Origin: Fervidicoccaceae archaeon
Lineage (GTDB): Archaea > Thermoproteota > Thermoprotei_A > Sulfolobales > Fervidicoccaceae
Length of the DNA stretch: 64,000 nt
Assembly: GCA_038734945.1 (NCBI GenBank)
Contig: JAVYOA010000002.1
Coordinates: forward strand, 310,001 to 374,000
Direction of reading: 5' to 3'
In this document: in pieces, positions 56,348-64,000 of the stretch
Position numbering within the stretch: the stretch's first letter is position 1
Layout: each line of letters starts with the position of its first letter
Made by a program: the position numbers and the translations under genes
Notes under the pieces: model-generated
Seen by the model: the letters and a program-made list of their open reading frames with translations, nothing else
The model's database searches: none
What the model was told of the DNA's origin: nothing

Positions 56348-57005
56348 TTTTTTCCCCTCTCAATAGGTAGAGCCTCTCAAAAAAATAATCTCTTTTATCG
56401 ACAACTTCAGTGATGAAATGTAGAGACCTCATTGTCTTCATGATCTCTTCAGCCCCTCCCAGCGAGGAGGATACTAGGAGAACCGTGTATTTTCCGCTAA
56501 GAAGCCCTTCAAGGCTCTTGAGAATTCTCACGGAAGTCTCGGACCCCTTCTTCCCACCATATAAAGCCATATCCAAAAAATAATCTCCAGTTGACTGATC
56601 GTATGGCAGGTATGGGGGATTGATCAGAACCAGATCGAAGTGAGTCCCCCTGCGAATTATGCCATCAATATCTCCAGCAATGATCTCCACAGATTCAGCT
56701 CTCTCTCCTAGAATTTTTCTTAGGTTGAATTGAGATGTTTCACAGGCCTTTGGAGAAATGTCTACTGACATGACATGTGAGGCTCCTCTTTCGACAGCAA
56801 AAATGGAGAGAATTCCGCTGCCGCTGCCTATATCGAGAACCCTAGCATTCTCAAGCAAGCTAACATTTTTCTCTAAATAGGAGAGAATCATGTATGTATC
56901 ATCGCTTGGGTCATATACTGATGGGGGGATGCATAAGCTGTATCCCCATCTTAGCTTCTCTGGGCTCCCATCAGGGCAGCTCTTGCCAGCTCCTCCATTT
57001 GCCAT
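56340..57005 (-). CDS. HemK/Mtq2-like methyltransferase
   Basis: 221 residues. The SAM motif is VLDIGSGSGILSIFA, the acidic loop follows in MSVDISPKACE, and VLINPPYLPYD is the NPPY motif of N-methyltransferases acting on Gln or Asn of release factors, as in HemK/PrmC and archaeal Mtq2. It opens with the characteristic VYDPSDDTYMIL. The likely substrate is aRF1. It overlaps ksgA by 55 nt; a start nearer VYDPSDD is possible. Confidence 0.82.
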   Translation of the reverse strand: MANGGAGKSCPDGSPEKLRWGYSLCIPPSVYDPSDDTYMILSYLEKNVSLLENARVLDIGSGSGILSIFAVERGASHVMSVDISPKACETSQFNLRKILGERAESVEIIAGDIDGIIRRGTHFDLVLINPPYLPYDQSTGDYFLDMALYGGKKGSETSVRILKSLEGLLSGKYTVLLVSSSLGGAEEIMKTMRSLHFITEVVDKRDYFFERLYLLRGEKNG

Positions 57006-57844
57006 GGTGCTATCTCCCTCACTCTCAGATTCTCGACCTCTCTGAGAATGCTCCTTCCAGTTTCAACATCTATTTTCAAATTGAGCCTCTCCATGCAGAA
57101 TGGAACCACCTTTCTGGCAACCCTATTTCTCTGGGAAAACAAACATCCGCTGATTTTCTCCAGAATTGAATGCAGAACATTATCATAATCTCTTTTTCTC
57201 ACAAGTCTGATTACTGTTACGCTAACTTTTGGTCTGGGAGCGAAGCAGTTTGAACTGAAGGTCCCCTTCATTTCCCTCTCAAACAATAGAGAGGAGAGAA
57301 CGGAAATTCTCCCATAGTTCTCATCTCCAGGAGAGGCAGCAATCCTCATTGCCACTTCACTCTGAACTCCGAGAACTGATTCCCTAATGCTGTTGTTCCT
57401 GGCTATCTCCAGAAAAATGGGGACAGAAAGGGAAAATGGTGTGCTGGAAATCACAAGGGGTATTCTTGTCCTTCGAAGAATCTCTATTCCATCTCCCAAA
57501 ACTAAGGCAACTCTGCTGGATTCTACATTCTTCGATGCAAGCTCGAAGAGCCGGGGATCCTTCTCTACTGAAATTACAAAACCCCTCATTCTGCTTATAA
57601 GGAAAGCTGTTAAGAAGCCTATCCCAGTTCCAATTTCTAGAATTTCGTTGTATTGAGAGGAGGCCGAGGAGCTCAATGTCTCAAGATAATCTCTACTTAC
57701 GGCGAAGTTCTGGCCAAGTCTTCTAGAGGGCCTAATGCCTGCTTCTTTCAAGAAATGTCTTGTTATTTTTCTCAGGCCATCGCTTGAGATTTTTGAAGCA
57801 AATTCCTCTGAGATTATAGCTTGAGGATTTCTCATGGAAATCAA
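56951..57844 (-). CDS. ksgA: KsgA/Dim1 16S rRNA dimethyladenosine transferase
   Basis: 297 residues. SRRLGQNFAVSRDYLETL and ILEIGTGIGFLTAFLISR are the family opening and SAM motif I, and FVISVEKDPRLFELA is motif II. The usual motif IV N-L-P-Y is altered to ISSTPFSLSVPIF. The C-terminal helical domain holds RPKVSVTVIRLVRK. It dimethylates two adjacent adenosines near the 3' end of 16S rRNA. It overlaps the DUF655 gene by 4 nt. Confidence 0.86.
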   Translation of the reverse strand: MISMRNPQAIISEEFASKISSDGLRKITRHFLKEAGIRPSRRLGQNFAVSRDYLETLSSSASSQYNEILEIGTGIGFLTAFLISRMRGFVISVEKDPRLFELASKNVESSRVALVLGDGIEILRRTRIPLVISSTPFSLSVPIFLEIARNNSIRESVLGVQSEVAMRIAASPGDENYGRISVLSSLLFEREMKGTFSSNCFAPRPKVSVTVIRLVRKRDYDNVLHSILEKISGCLFSQRNRVARKVVPFCMERLNLKIDVETGRSILREVENLRVREIAPWQMEELARAALMGAQRS

Positions 57845-58521
57845 TCTGCATATATGGACTCAAGAACTCTTAGATATACAGCGTCCTTCTCAGCAATCTT
57901 TGGTTTAATGAAAAGATAGTACCTCTCCCCTCCCTCGAGCTCTTTTATTATTCTGCTCGCTATTATGCTCTCAATGTTGTGGAGCTTTACTCCTCTTAGA
58001 GCCAGTCTATCCTCGACTTCCTTCAGAGATTTAAACGGTGCCCTCTTTCTCTCATCGAGAATTATGTTTAGGGTTCTCTTTCCTATGCCTGGGAGGAGCT
58101 CGAGGGAGTGCATTCTCAGTGTAATTGCTCCCAATGTGTTGAAAATCTTCACGAAGGCCTTCTCGTTCTCCTTAATTATGTTTGAGAGGACAGTGAGGAG
58201 ATTCGATTTTGAGACAGAAGTTAGATCGGAGTAATCTATCGGTCCAGTAATTGATCTTATAGGACCCTTTCCTATATAATCGGATCCGATGTAGATTTTT
58301 TCCCCCACCTCAAACGTTTCTCCTTCCGGAACTACAAGCTCAACAAGCGTAAAGAACTTAACACCAACAGCCTGAGCAAGGGGAACCCTCCTGTGCTCGG
58401 GATGCCTATCGAATGGATTCCCTTGGGGGAGGTAATCCAGAATTGCGGCAGTATCATCTGGTATCTCTCCTTTTCTACCGAAATATGGTGGGAATCTTCC
58501 TTCACCGGGTCCTCTCTGCAT
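57841..58521 (-). CDS. DUF655 protein (archaeal OB/helix-hairpin-helix)
   Basis: About 226 residues. ILDYLPQGNPFDRHPEHRRVPLAQAVG and LVELVVPEGETFEVGEKIYIG are typical of DUF655, and LELLPGIGKRTLNIILDERKRAPFKSL is a helix-hairpin-helix segment that binds nucleic acid. The function is not established, but the gene lies between RNA polymerase and rRNA methylase genes in many archaea. ATG 58521 follows a strong GGTGGAGG site; the ATG at 58551 is upstream of it. Confidence 0.85.
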   Translation of the reverse strand: MQRGPGEGRFPPYFGRKGEIPDDTAAILDYLPQGNPFDRHPEHRRVPLAQAVGVKFFTLVELVVPEGETFEVGEKIYIGSDYIGKGPIRSITGPIDYSDLTSVSKSNLLTVLSNIIKENEKAFVKIFNTLGAITLRMHSLELLPGIGKRTLNIILDERKRAPFKSLKEVEDRLALRGVKLHNIESIIASRIIKELEGGERYYLFIKPKIAEKDAVYLRVLESIYAD

Positions 58522-58629
58522 TTCGAACCTCCACCGCCAGCTATTTTTCAATTTGCTAATTCAATCTATATTTGGGCTATAGACATGAATATGGTGTTTT
58601 TCCATAAATATCTACTGCATGCAGCACCT

Positions 58630-58734
58630 CTATATACCCTCCCTATATTTGAGGTGGGGGAGCATAGCTTCCTTGGCAGCCTGTTCTTTTTGCACCTCAT
58701 TTTCATTTATGATTTCTCTTGCAGTTTTCTCCAT
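58630..58734 (-). CDS. Possible 34-residue small protein
   Basis: ATG at 58734 to TAG (plus-strand 58630-58632) encodes MEKTAREIINENEVQKEQAA followed by KEAMLPHLKYREGI, a charged amphipathic-helix-like peptide with codon use like its neighbours (AGA, ATA, GAG). GGTGAG lies about 10 nt upstream. It lies 48 nt after rpoF and before DUF655 in the same direction. It is too short to be sure, and no family is known to me. Confidence 0.35.
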   Translation of the reverse strand: MEKTAREIINENEVQKEQAAKEAMLPHLKYREGI

Positions 58735-58782
58735 ATTGCTCGCTCACCAGAGAAGTAAAGTATTTGAGATAGTTTCTCAGTG

Positions 58783-59133
58783 TTAGCTAGAACATTTGGA
58801 TAGCGCTTCTGCTATCCTCTTTACATCTTCCAAAGACATGGATTGGCTCTCAGGTGGCAGAAGGGCCCTTATTTCTGCCTCATCTCTGGGGAGAACATTC
58901 AGGAGCATGATTGCTAATTCCTTGCTCACGCCTATTTCTTCAAGCTCTTTCAGAACTTCGCGTGAAGTTTCATAGCTACAGTCGAATAGAATGCGGGAGA
59001 GAGTTTCGTCGGTTCTGAGAACCAATGGATTGGATTCGGAGGCCTGTGATAACAGCTTCTCCCTAAGGATCTTAATTGCCTCATAGTTGTCGATTGGATG
59101 GGATTCAAGAACTTTTTTTATCAAGGTAACCAT
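58783..59133 (-). CDS. rpoF: RNA polymerase subunit F (Rpo4, Rpb4 homologue)
   Basis: 116 residues, all-helical. The C-terminal HRDC-like part contains LLNVLPRDEAEIRALLPPES and SLEDVKRIAEAL, typical of archaeal RpoF. It pairs with RpoE in the polymerase stalk. It lies 19 nt downstream of the L21e gene, the usual archaeal order L21e-rpoF-DUF655-ksgA. Confidence 0.88.
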   Translation of the reverse strand: MVTLIKKVLESHPIDNYEAIKILREKLLSQASESNPLVLRTDETLSRILFDCSYETSREVLKELEEIGVSKELAIMLLNVLPRDEAEIRALLPPESQSMSLEDVKRIAEALSKCSS

Positions 59134-59152
59134 CTCTCAAATTGATGATGCT

Positions 59153-59464
59153 TCAAGAAAAAGTAGTACCCTGAACGGGTCTGAGGTGCTCTGGTCTGAC
59201 AAACAGCGTTTTTCTAATGCTGCCTTCCTGGAGCACTGCTACGTATGCTCTCCCTCTTCTCCCTACTATTTCGACAGTTCTTCCGTGATACCTTCTGTGC
59301 GGCATTCCGTGATGAACTGACGGGTTTATCTTTATAACTGCTTTATCTCCAGGCTTGTAATCCAGCATGAGCAAGCTAAGCGGAGGAACTGCCCCCCTTT
59401 CCCTTATTTCCTTTTTCAGGAGCTTCCTAGTTCTGTGCCTCAGTCCTCTTGAAGCTCTTACCAT
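59153..59464 (-). CDS. rpl21e: Ribosomal protein L21e
   Basis: 103 residues. MVRASRGLRHRTRKLLKKEI, then YKPGDKAVIKINPSVHHGMPHRRYHGRTVEIVG, are diagnostic of eL21. It has an SH3-like fold in the large subunit. It is the first gene of the minus-strand run. Confidence 0.95.
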   Translation of the reverse strand: MVRASRGLRHRTRKLLKKEIRERGAVPPLSLLMLDYKPGDKAVIKINPSVHHGMPHRRYHGRTVEIVGRRGRAYVAVLQEGSIRKTLFVRPEHLRPVQGTTFS

Positions 59465-59685
59465 GGATTTATCACATCCTTATTGCTAATTGGATAATCC
59501 TACCTAGCTTTTCTGAATCAATTACGTGGAAACTGTTTAATAACGTTTATGTTGTGCTCATTGGTGAGATCAGATATTCAAGCTGCTTCTGCCGCTGAAT
59601 AGAAAGAGCGGAGATAGCCTTTCCAAAATGAATGAAAATATTAATTAACTGAGTAGAGAAATTCTTGCTGTGCGAGTTGATCTAT

Positions 59686-60198
59686 ATGCCAATGAGACCT
59701 GCCAGATGCTATACCCATTTCAGCTCTCCACCGTATACTAGAAAAGAGTATATCCCGGGAGTCCCGCAGCCGAAGATATCGAAGTTCGAGATGGGAAATC
59801 CAAAGGTAGAAGGAGATTATTTGGTAAAATTGATAGTTCTTGAGGATGGACAAATAAGGCATAATGCCCTTGAGGCTATGAGAGTTGCTGCCCATAAGCT
59901 CTTGACCTCGAAGCTTGGAGAAGAGAACTTCTACTTGAAGGTTGTCAGGTATCCTCATCACGTCATAAGAGAGAACAAGATGATGGCATTTGCAGGAGCA
60001 GACAGGCTCCAGGATGGAATGAGGCTTTCCTTCGGGAAGCCAATAGGCACAGCAGCCAGAGTGTATAAAGGGTATGAAGTACTGGAGGTTATAGTAAAGA
60101 AGGAGCATCTAGAGATAGCAAAGAGAGCGGCTAAGGTGGCTTCATCTAAGATCCCCCTGCCATCCAAGATAGAGATCGAGGAAATAGAAAAGAACTGA
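59686..60198 (+). CDS. rpl10e: Ribosomal protein L10e (uL16)
   Basis: About 170 residues. [31 protein letters not shown] and [20 protein letters not shown] match archaeal L10e/uL16. The start at ATG 59686 was chosen because the conserved protein begins MP-RPARCY; the frame to 59665 is too long. Single gene with a TTAATTAA-type box upstream near 59640. Confidence 0.95.
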   Translation: MPMRPARCYTHFSSPPYTRKEYIPGVPQPKISKFEMGNPKVEGDYLVKLIVLEDGQIRHNALEAMRVAAHKLLTSKLGEENFYLKVVRYPHHVIRENKMMAFAGADRLQDGMRLSFGKPIGTAARVYKGYEVLEVIVKKEHLEIAKRAAKVASSKIPLPSKIEIEEIEKN

Positions 60199-60300
60199 GC
60201 TGCTGTTTTCTTCTGCTGAGAAGCCAGCGTGATAGGTCAGGATTTCTTATATTTACTCTTTGTAATAGTAGAATAGCTACTTTCTGACAAGAGCATGAAG

Positions 60301-61575
60301 CTAGAAAAAGATTATGAAAAGCAAGTATACTACGAGGTTAACAGCTGTAACCAATGCTCCTACTCTAAGGAACGTTGTGAATTTTATGGTTGTATTGAAC
60401 TTGCTTTCAACAACCTCAAGTATTATTATGTTAGATGCTGCTCCAAATAGAGTTAAATTTCCAGCAATAGTTGAGGACATTGCAAGGGATACCCATGCCT
60501 TAACATCCTCTCCAGTGAATCCAAGAGCATTCATGTAATTTATGAAGAGCTTGACAAAAGGCACATTGCTTAGTAGCTGGCTAAGTATTATTGATGTAGT
60601 GGAAATTGCAATGGGCTCGAATAGAGTGTTTGGCTTGCTTTTCATGAAAAGGGATATCAAGTCGCTCGAGACTCCGCTGTTCCATATCCCCTGCATTGCT
60701 ATGAACATTGTTATGAAGAACATTATTGTCCCCCAGTCAATTTCCTTAATTACTTTTCTGGGCTCCTCTACAAAGAAGTACATGGCTGAAGCTACAAGAA
60801 AGGGTATGAATCCTATTTCCTCGATGTGAGGCTCTCCTCTCAACCTAAATATGTCGTTGGCGAGCATTAGAGATATGACTGAAATGAGGGAGAGGGAAGC
60901 AATTAGTGCATCCCTTTTGTTCTTCAGGCTCTCCTCTGCTATGAGGCCAATCTCAATCCCTTTCCTTGGGACCTTGAGAAGAAATGAAATGATCAGAGGG
61001 GTAATGATTAGATTGATGAGCGTTGGAACGAATAAGTAAGACATGAAAGATATGAAAGGGGCCTTCATGCCAGAGCTCACGGAGATCAGAACGTTCTGCG
61101 GATTTCCTATTGGAGTTGTAGCTGAGCCTATAGTTATGGAGAATGCTAGAACAAGGAGGAGGGCTTCAAGAGAAATACCAGTGGCTCTTGATATAGTGTA
61201 TATTATGGGGGGACCCATTACAGCTATAGTATCATTGACAGCAAATGCTGCCATTAGACCGAATACAATAGAAGAAACAATCATTATGCTATATGTTGAT
61301 TTGAGCTTTGTTATGAACCAGTACGATAGGAGGCTCAGAAGGCCAGAGGATTCAGCGAGCGAAACAATGCTGAACATGCCGATGAGAAAGAATATTACAT
61401 TGAGATCTATCACCGTTGGCAGCTCCTCTATGCTGACCAGCTTACCAATGATGCTGAGAAAAGCGAGAAATGACATGAAAGCCCACACGGGCATTTTTGG
61501 ATTTCTAGATCTGAGCATGAGGAAGGATATCAGCATTATTAGCATCAGCCAGCCCAGAAGATACTGATATGTCAA
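60301..61575 (-). CDS. ArsB/NhaD-type anion or proton-coupled permease
   Basis: 424 residues with about 11 hydrophobic segments. AAFAVNDTIAVMGPPIIYTI, ITIGSATTPIGNPQNVLI and SSTIAGNLTLFGAASNIIILE are the two symmetric substrate-binding motifs of the ion-transporter superfamily that holds ArsB, NhaD and SLC13. It could move arsenite, sodium or organic anions; no ars genes lie nearby, so the substrate is unknown. TTG start, divergent from dph2. Confidence 0.82.
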   Translation of the reverse strand: MTYQYLLGWLMLIMLISFLMLRSRNPKMPVWAFMSFLAFLSIIGKLVSIEELPTVIDLNVIFFLIGMFSIVSLAESSGLLSLLSYWFITKLKSTYSIMIVSSIVFGLMAAFAVNDTIAVMGPPIIYTISRATGISLEALLLVLAFSITIGSATTPIGNPQNVLISVSSGMKAPFISFMSYLFVPTLINLIITPLIISFLLKVPRKGIEIGLIAEESLKNKRDALIASLSLISVISLMLANDIFRLRGEPHIEEIGFIPFLVASAMYFFVEEPRKVIKEIDWGTIMFFITMFIAMQGIWNSGVSSDLISLFMKSKPNTLFEPIAISTTSIILSQLLSNVPFVKLFINYMNALGFTGEDVKAWVSLAMSSTIAGNLTLFGAASNIIILEVVESKFNTTIKFTTFLRVGALVTAVNLVVYLLFIIFF

Positions 61576-61721
61576 GAGAGCTCACCGGCTATGAATCAAG
61601 AATGGAAAAAGAGCTTATTAATGGTTCATTTGCGACAAAAAGCAATCTGTTAAATTTAGTTATAACGAAAATATATGAATGCAATAGATTGCACAGCGGG
61701 AGTGCCTTGGAGGCTGGCAAA

Positions 61722-62753
61722 ATGTCAATTGATGATGAAATGCTCTATGATTTCGAACTGGATTCGCTAATAGAAAAGCTAAGAGGAGCAAAGAGGATCC
61801 TCGTTCAGATTCCTGATGGGCTGAAAATGTACTTTCCAGTAATAGAGAAGCAATTATCAAGCTCGCTTGGAAGTGAAGTCATTCTATCGATTAACAGCAG
61901 TTTTGGTGGATGCGATCTGGACATACATGAGGCGCTTCTCCTAAAAGCAGATGCATTAGTTCACTTTGGTCATAGCGAGTACTCTCTCCAGGAAGTTCCA
62001 TACGAGGCTGAGAAATTGAAAGTTCTGTTTGTTCCCGTTTACTATAAGGGAGATATTGGGGATGAACTAATCTTGGAGGCTGCAGAGAAGCTGAGGGCTG
62101 CTGGAGCACAACGACCCGTCATCGGCGCTTCCGTACAGCATGTGAGGCTTATACCGAAAGTATATGAGAGGCTGAGCTCCCTCGGATTCTCACCAAGAAT
62201 TTCGTCTGGAAAAAGAATGTTTTCTGGACAGATAGTAGGATGCGATTATACAGCTCTGATCTCTGCTGTGGATTCCGATTCCGCTCTGATAATAAGCGGG
62301 GGACTCTTCCATGCTCTTGGTGCTTCTTTTGCCTTCAGAGGGCCAGTGATTCAAGTGGATCCATATGCGGGAAAGGTGAGGAACATGGAGGAAGAAAGAA
62401 CAAAGTGGATGAAGAGAAGGTATGCAGAGATGATGAGGGCAAGGGAAGCAAGAATGTGGGGTATTATAATTGGAACGATGATAGGACAGTATAGACCATC
62501 TATACTCGAAAGGCTTAAGAGGAGAATTGTTGAGAGGGGCATGAAATACAGATTGTTTGCTTCTCACATTCTGAAGAGAGAGAACTTACTTAACTTGGCA
62601 AATTATGATATAGATGCTTTTGTGGTCACATCGTGTCCAAGAATCCCAATAGATGACTTCACGCTTGATCCGATGGAAAAGCCGGTCCTCACTCCTGGAG
62701 AAGCTCTATCTGTTATTGAGGGGAAATTGGAGGTATATAGGTTTCCTTGGTAG
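61722..62753 (+). CDS. dph2: Diphthamide synthase radical enzyme Dph2
   Basis: About 343 residues from ATG 61722, after a GGAGG site 8 nt upstream; the longer frame adds 51 residues overlapping the permease promoter. The three cluster Cys are in SSFGGCDLDIHEA, SGQIVGCDYTAL and VVTSCPRIPIDDF, as in archaeal Dph2. It transfers the 3-amino-3-carboxypropyl group of SAM to a His of elongation factor 2. The next gene overlaps by 7 nt. Confidence 0.93.
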   Translation: MSIDDEMLYDFELDSLIEKLRGAKRILVQIPDGLKMYFPVIEKQLSSSLGSEVILSINSSFGGCDLDIHEALLLKADALVHFGHSEYSLQEVPYEAEKLKVLFVPVYYKGDIGDELILEAAEKLRAAGAQRPVIGASVQHVRLIPKVYERLSSLGFSPRISSGKRMFSGQIVGCDYTALISAVDSDSALIISGGLFHALGASFAFRGPVIQVDPYAGKVRNMEEERTKWMKRRYAEMMRAREARMWGIIIGTMIGQYRPSILERLKRRIVERGMKYRLFASHILKRENLLNLANYDIDAFVVTSCPRIPIDDFTLDPMEKPVLTPGEALSVIEGKLEVYRFPW

Positions 62754-63376
62754 AAGGAACAATTGATAAAAAGAAATTGGAGATCATGCTAGATAAGCTT
62801 GAGGGAAAGCTTAAACCGCTGCCGAATCTTGAGCAGCACAGAACGCCAGGATGGATAGCAGCAGACATAGTTTGGACAGCAAGACAGTCTGGAATGCTCC
62901 TAAATAAGAGAATTTTGGACCTAGGGTCTGGAGTAGGGATCTTCTGCATAGCCTCTCTGCTTGCTGGAGCTTCCGAATGCATTTCCATCGAGATCGATCC
63001 AGATTCAATTGAGGTCCAAAGAAGGAACTTGGCCATGTATGAATTGCAGGATGATGCGCATGTTATATTGGGGGATGCTAAACATCTTCCATTGAGAGAG
63101 AGCATATGCGATTTGGCTCTGATGAACCCTCCTTTTGGGACTGTAAAAAAAGGAGATGATGTTGCTTTTCTTTATTCCGCTGTTTCAGCCTGCAGAGCAG
63201 CCTTAAGTCTTCACCTCTCCAGCGAAAAGACCAGGGAATTCATCTACAGAGAGATGGAAAAGATTGGAAAGAAGAGCAAAGTGTTAAAAACGTATAAAAT
63301 GGAGTTAAAACAAATATTCGAATATCACAGATCTAGAATAAAGAGGATAAGCGTGGATCTATATTTGGTGGAGTGA
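62747..63376 (+). CDS. METTL5-like RNA N6-adenine methyltransferase
   Basis: 209 residues. LPNLEQHRTPGWIAADIVW is the opening of archaeal and eukaryotic METTL5 proteins, RILDLGSGVGIFCIASLLAGA is the SAM motif and LALMNPPFGTVKKGDD is the NPPF catalytic motif. METTL5 methylates one adenosine in small-subunit rRNA. It lies between dph2 and csl4, the standard archaeal order. TTG 62747 start. Confidence 0.88.
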   Translation: MVEGTIDKKKLEIMLDKLEGKLKPLPNLEQHRTPGWIAADIVWTARQSGMLLNKRILDLGSGVGIFCIASLLAGASECISIEIDPDSIEVQRRNLAMYELQDDAHVILGDAKHLPLRESICDLALMNPPFGTVKKGDDVAFLYSAVSACRAALSLHLSSEKTREFIYREMEKIGKKSKVLKTYKMELKQIFEYHRSRIKRISVDLYLVE

Positions 63377-63377
63377 T

Positions 63378-63944
63378 ATGGAGAACAATGATGTTGTCGT
63401 ACCAGGAGAGGAGCTGGCAGTCATAGAGGAGTTCTCTCCACTGAACGGAACATACAGCGATGAGAATGGCTTCGTGAGAGCCTCGCTTTTGGGAAAGGTT
63501 TCGAAAGATCTATTGAACAAGGTAATAAGAGTAAATCCCGTGAAGTCCAGGTATGCTTTTCCCATGGTGAAGGATATCGTTATTGGGTATGTTAGCTTCT
63601 TGAGGGGAGAGATAGCCATGGTGAATATTGTGAGAGATGGAAACCTCAGGCCTTTGACAGGACAGCTGGCTGGCTTTCTCCATATCTCACAGACGGGAGC
63701 TGAGGGAAGGCACATCAGTGAGCACATTGCCCCAGGGGATCTTATAAGAGCAAGAGTGATATCGTCTGAAAATCCATTTCAGCTTTCAATAAAGCATCCC
63801 TCACTCGGAGTCATCCTGGCCTCGTGCTCTCAGTGTGGGGCCATACTGCGGAGAGATGGAGACAAGCTAGTTTGTCCAAAGTGTGGAAACATTGAGAAAA
63901 GAAAAATTGCCTCAGGATATCTGAATTTAAAAAGAATAGAGTAG
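63378..63944 (+). CDS. csl4: Exosome RNA-binding subunit Csl4
   Basis: 188 residues in three parts: an N-terminal domain (VVPGEELAVIEEFSPLNGTY), an S1 domain (LAGFLHISQTGAEGRHISEHIAPGDLIRARVIS) and a C-terminal zinc ribbon (CSQCGAIL and LVCPKCGN). It forms part of the cap of the archaeal exosome and recruits DnaG and RNA. ATG 63378 starts one base after the previous stop. The 56 nt left in the window after it hold no identifiable gene. Confidence 0.93.
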   Translation: MENNDVVVPGEELAVIEEFSPLNGTYSDENGFVRASLLGKVSKDLLNKVIRVNPVKSRYAFPMVKDIVIGYVSFLRGEIAMVNIVRDGNLRPLTGQLAGFLHISQTGAEGRHISEHIAPGDLIRARVISSENPFQLSIKHPSLGVILASCSQCGAILRRDGDKLVCPKCGNIEKRKIASGYLNLKRIE

Positions 63945-64000
63945 AGATCTTCTAGAGGTTTGTTGAAACGAGAGAGAAGGTGGGTTTTCCGTTTTGACGG

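Noticed and set aside
58552-58782. Inverted repeat CACCTC/GAGGTG near 58626-58656 as an RNA gene or operator
   Set aside because: The pairing is short and overlaps the possible small ORF; no other support.

Overview
The window is chromosomal DNA of a hyperthermophilic crenarchaeote (Thermoproteota). The evidence is a 16S-23S rRNA operon without a spacer tRNA or linked 5S gene, an intron in tRNA-Ser(CGA), archaeal TATA-box promoters, many GTG and TTG starts, and archaeal information-processing genes (eIF5A, SRP54, Pus10, L21e-RpoF-DUF655-KsgA, Dph2-METTL5-Csl4). I cannot place it to genus without a database search of the 16S gene.

Layout. (1) 1-5192: a tightly overlapping plus-strand cobamide assembly and salvage operon (CobT, a CbiZ-CobZ fusion, CobY, CobD-type decarboxylase, CobS, CbiB). 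It ends in an AT-rich gap with one small structured-RNA candidate, then tRNA-Ser. (2) 5968-11129, minus strand: a thiolase/DUF35 pair, tRNA-Glu and tRNA-Ala, a sulfur-relay cluster (DsrE-like, TusA-like, sulfide:quinone oxidoreductase-like, DUF1641) and an unknown gene. (3) 11212-25405: PEP carboxykinase-like protein, the threonine operon (thrC, aspartate kinase, asd, thrB), an M20 peptidase, DUF1614, a GNAT enzyme, a thioesterase, a tungsten aldehyde:ferredoxin oxidoreductase with its radical SAM partner, a zinc ribbon protein and a phosphoesterase. (4) 25426-42509: a 17 kb cell-surface machinery locus. (5) 42678-44344: a membrane protein, tRNA-Gly and an aminopropyltransferase. (6) 44436-49627: a GC-rich structured-RNA candidate and the rRNA operon with its processing stems. 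(7) 49713-63944: cysteine synthesis by way of O-phosphoserine (sulfhydrylase plus SerK-like kinase), then translation, RNA modification, transcription and exosome genes.

The most interesting region is (4). It mixes two kinds of machine. One set resembles conjugation and Ced/Ted DNA-transfer components: a VirB4-like ATPase, a VirB6-like polytopic protein carrying a PKD domain, a VirB3-sized two-helix protein, a VirB2/TedC-like pilin with two membrane helices, and a TraD/VirD4/CedB-like ATPase. The other set is an archaeal type IV pilus assembly unit: four pilin-like proteins with class III signal peptides, a secretion ATPase and a TadC/GspF-like platform. In Sulfolobales these functions are held by separate ups and ced loci. 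Here they sit together, which suggests one combined pilus and DNA-exchange apparatus. An IS607-family element with a frameshifted tnpA and an intact tnpB sits in the locus and appears to have split a small antisense gene.
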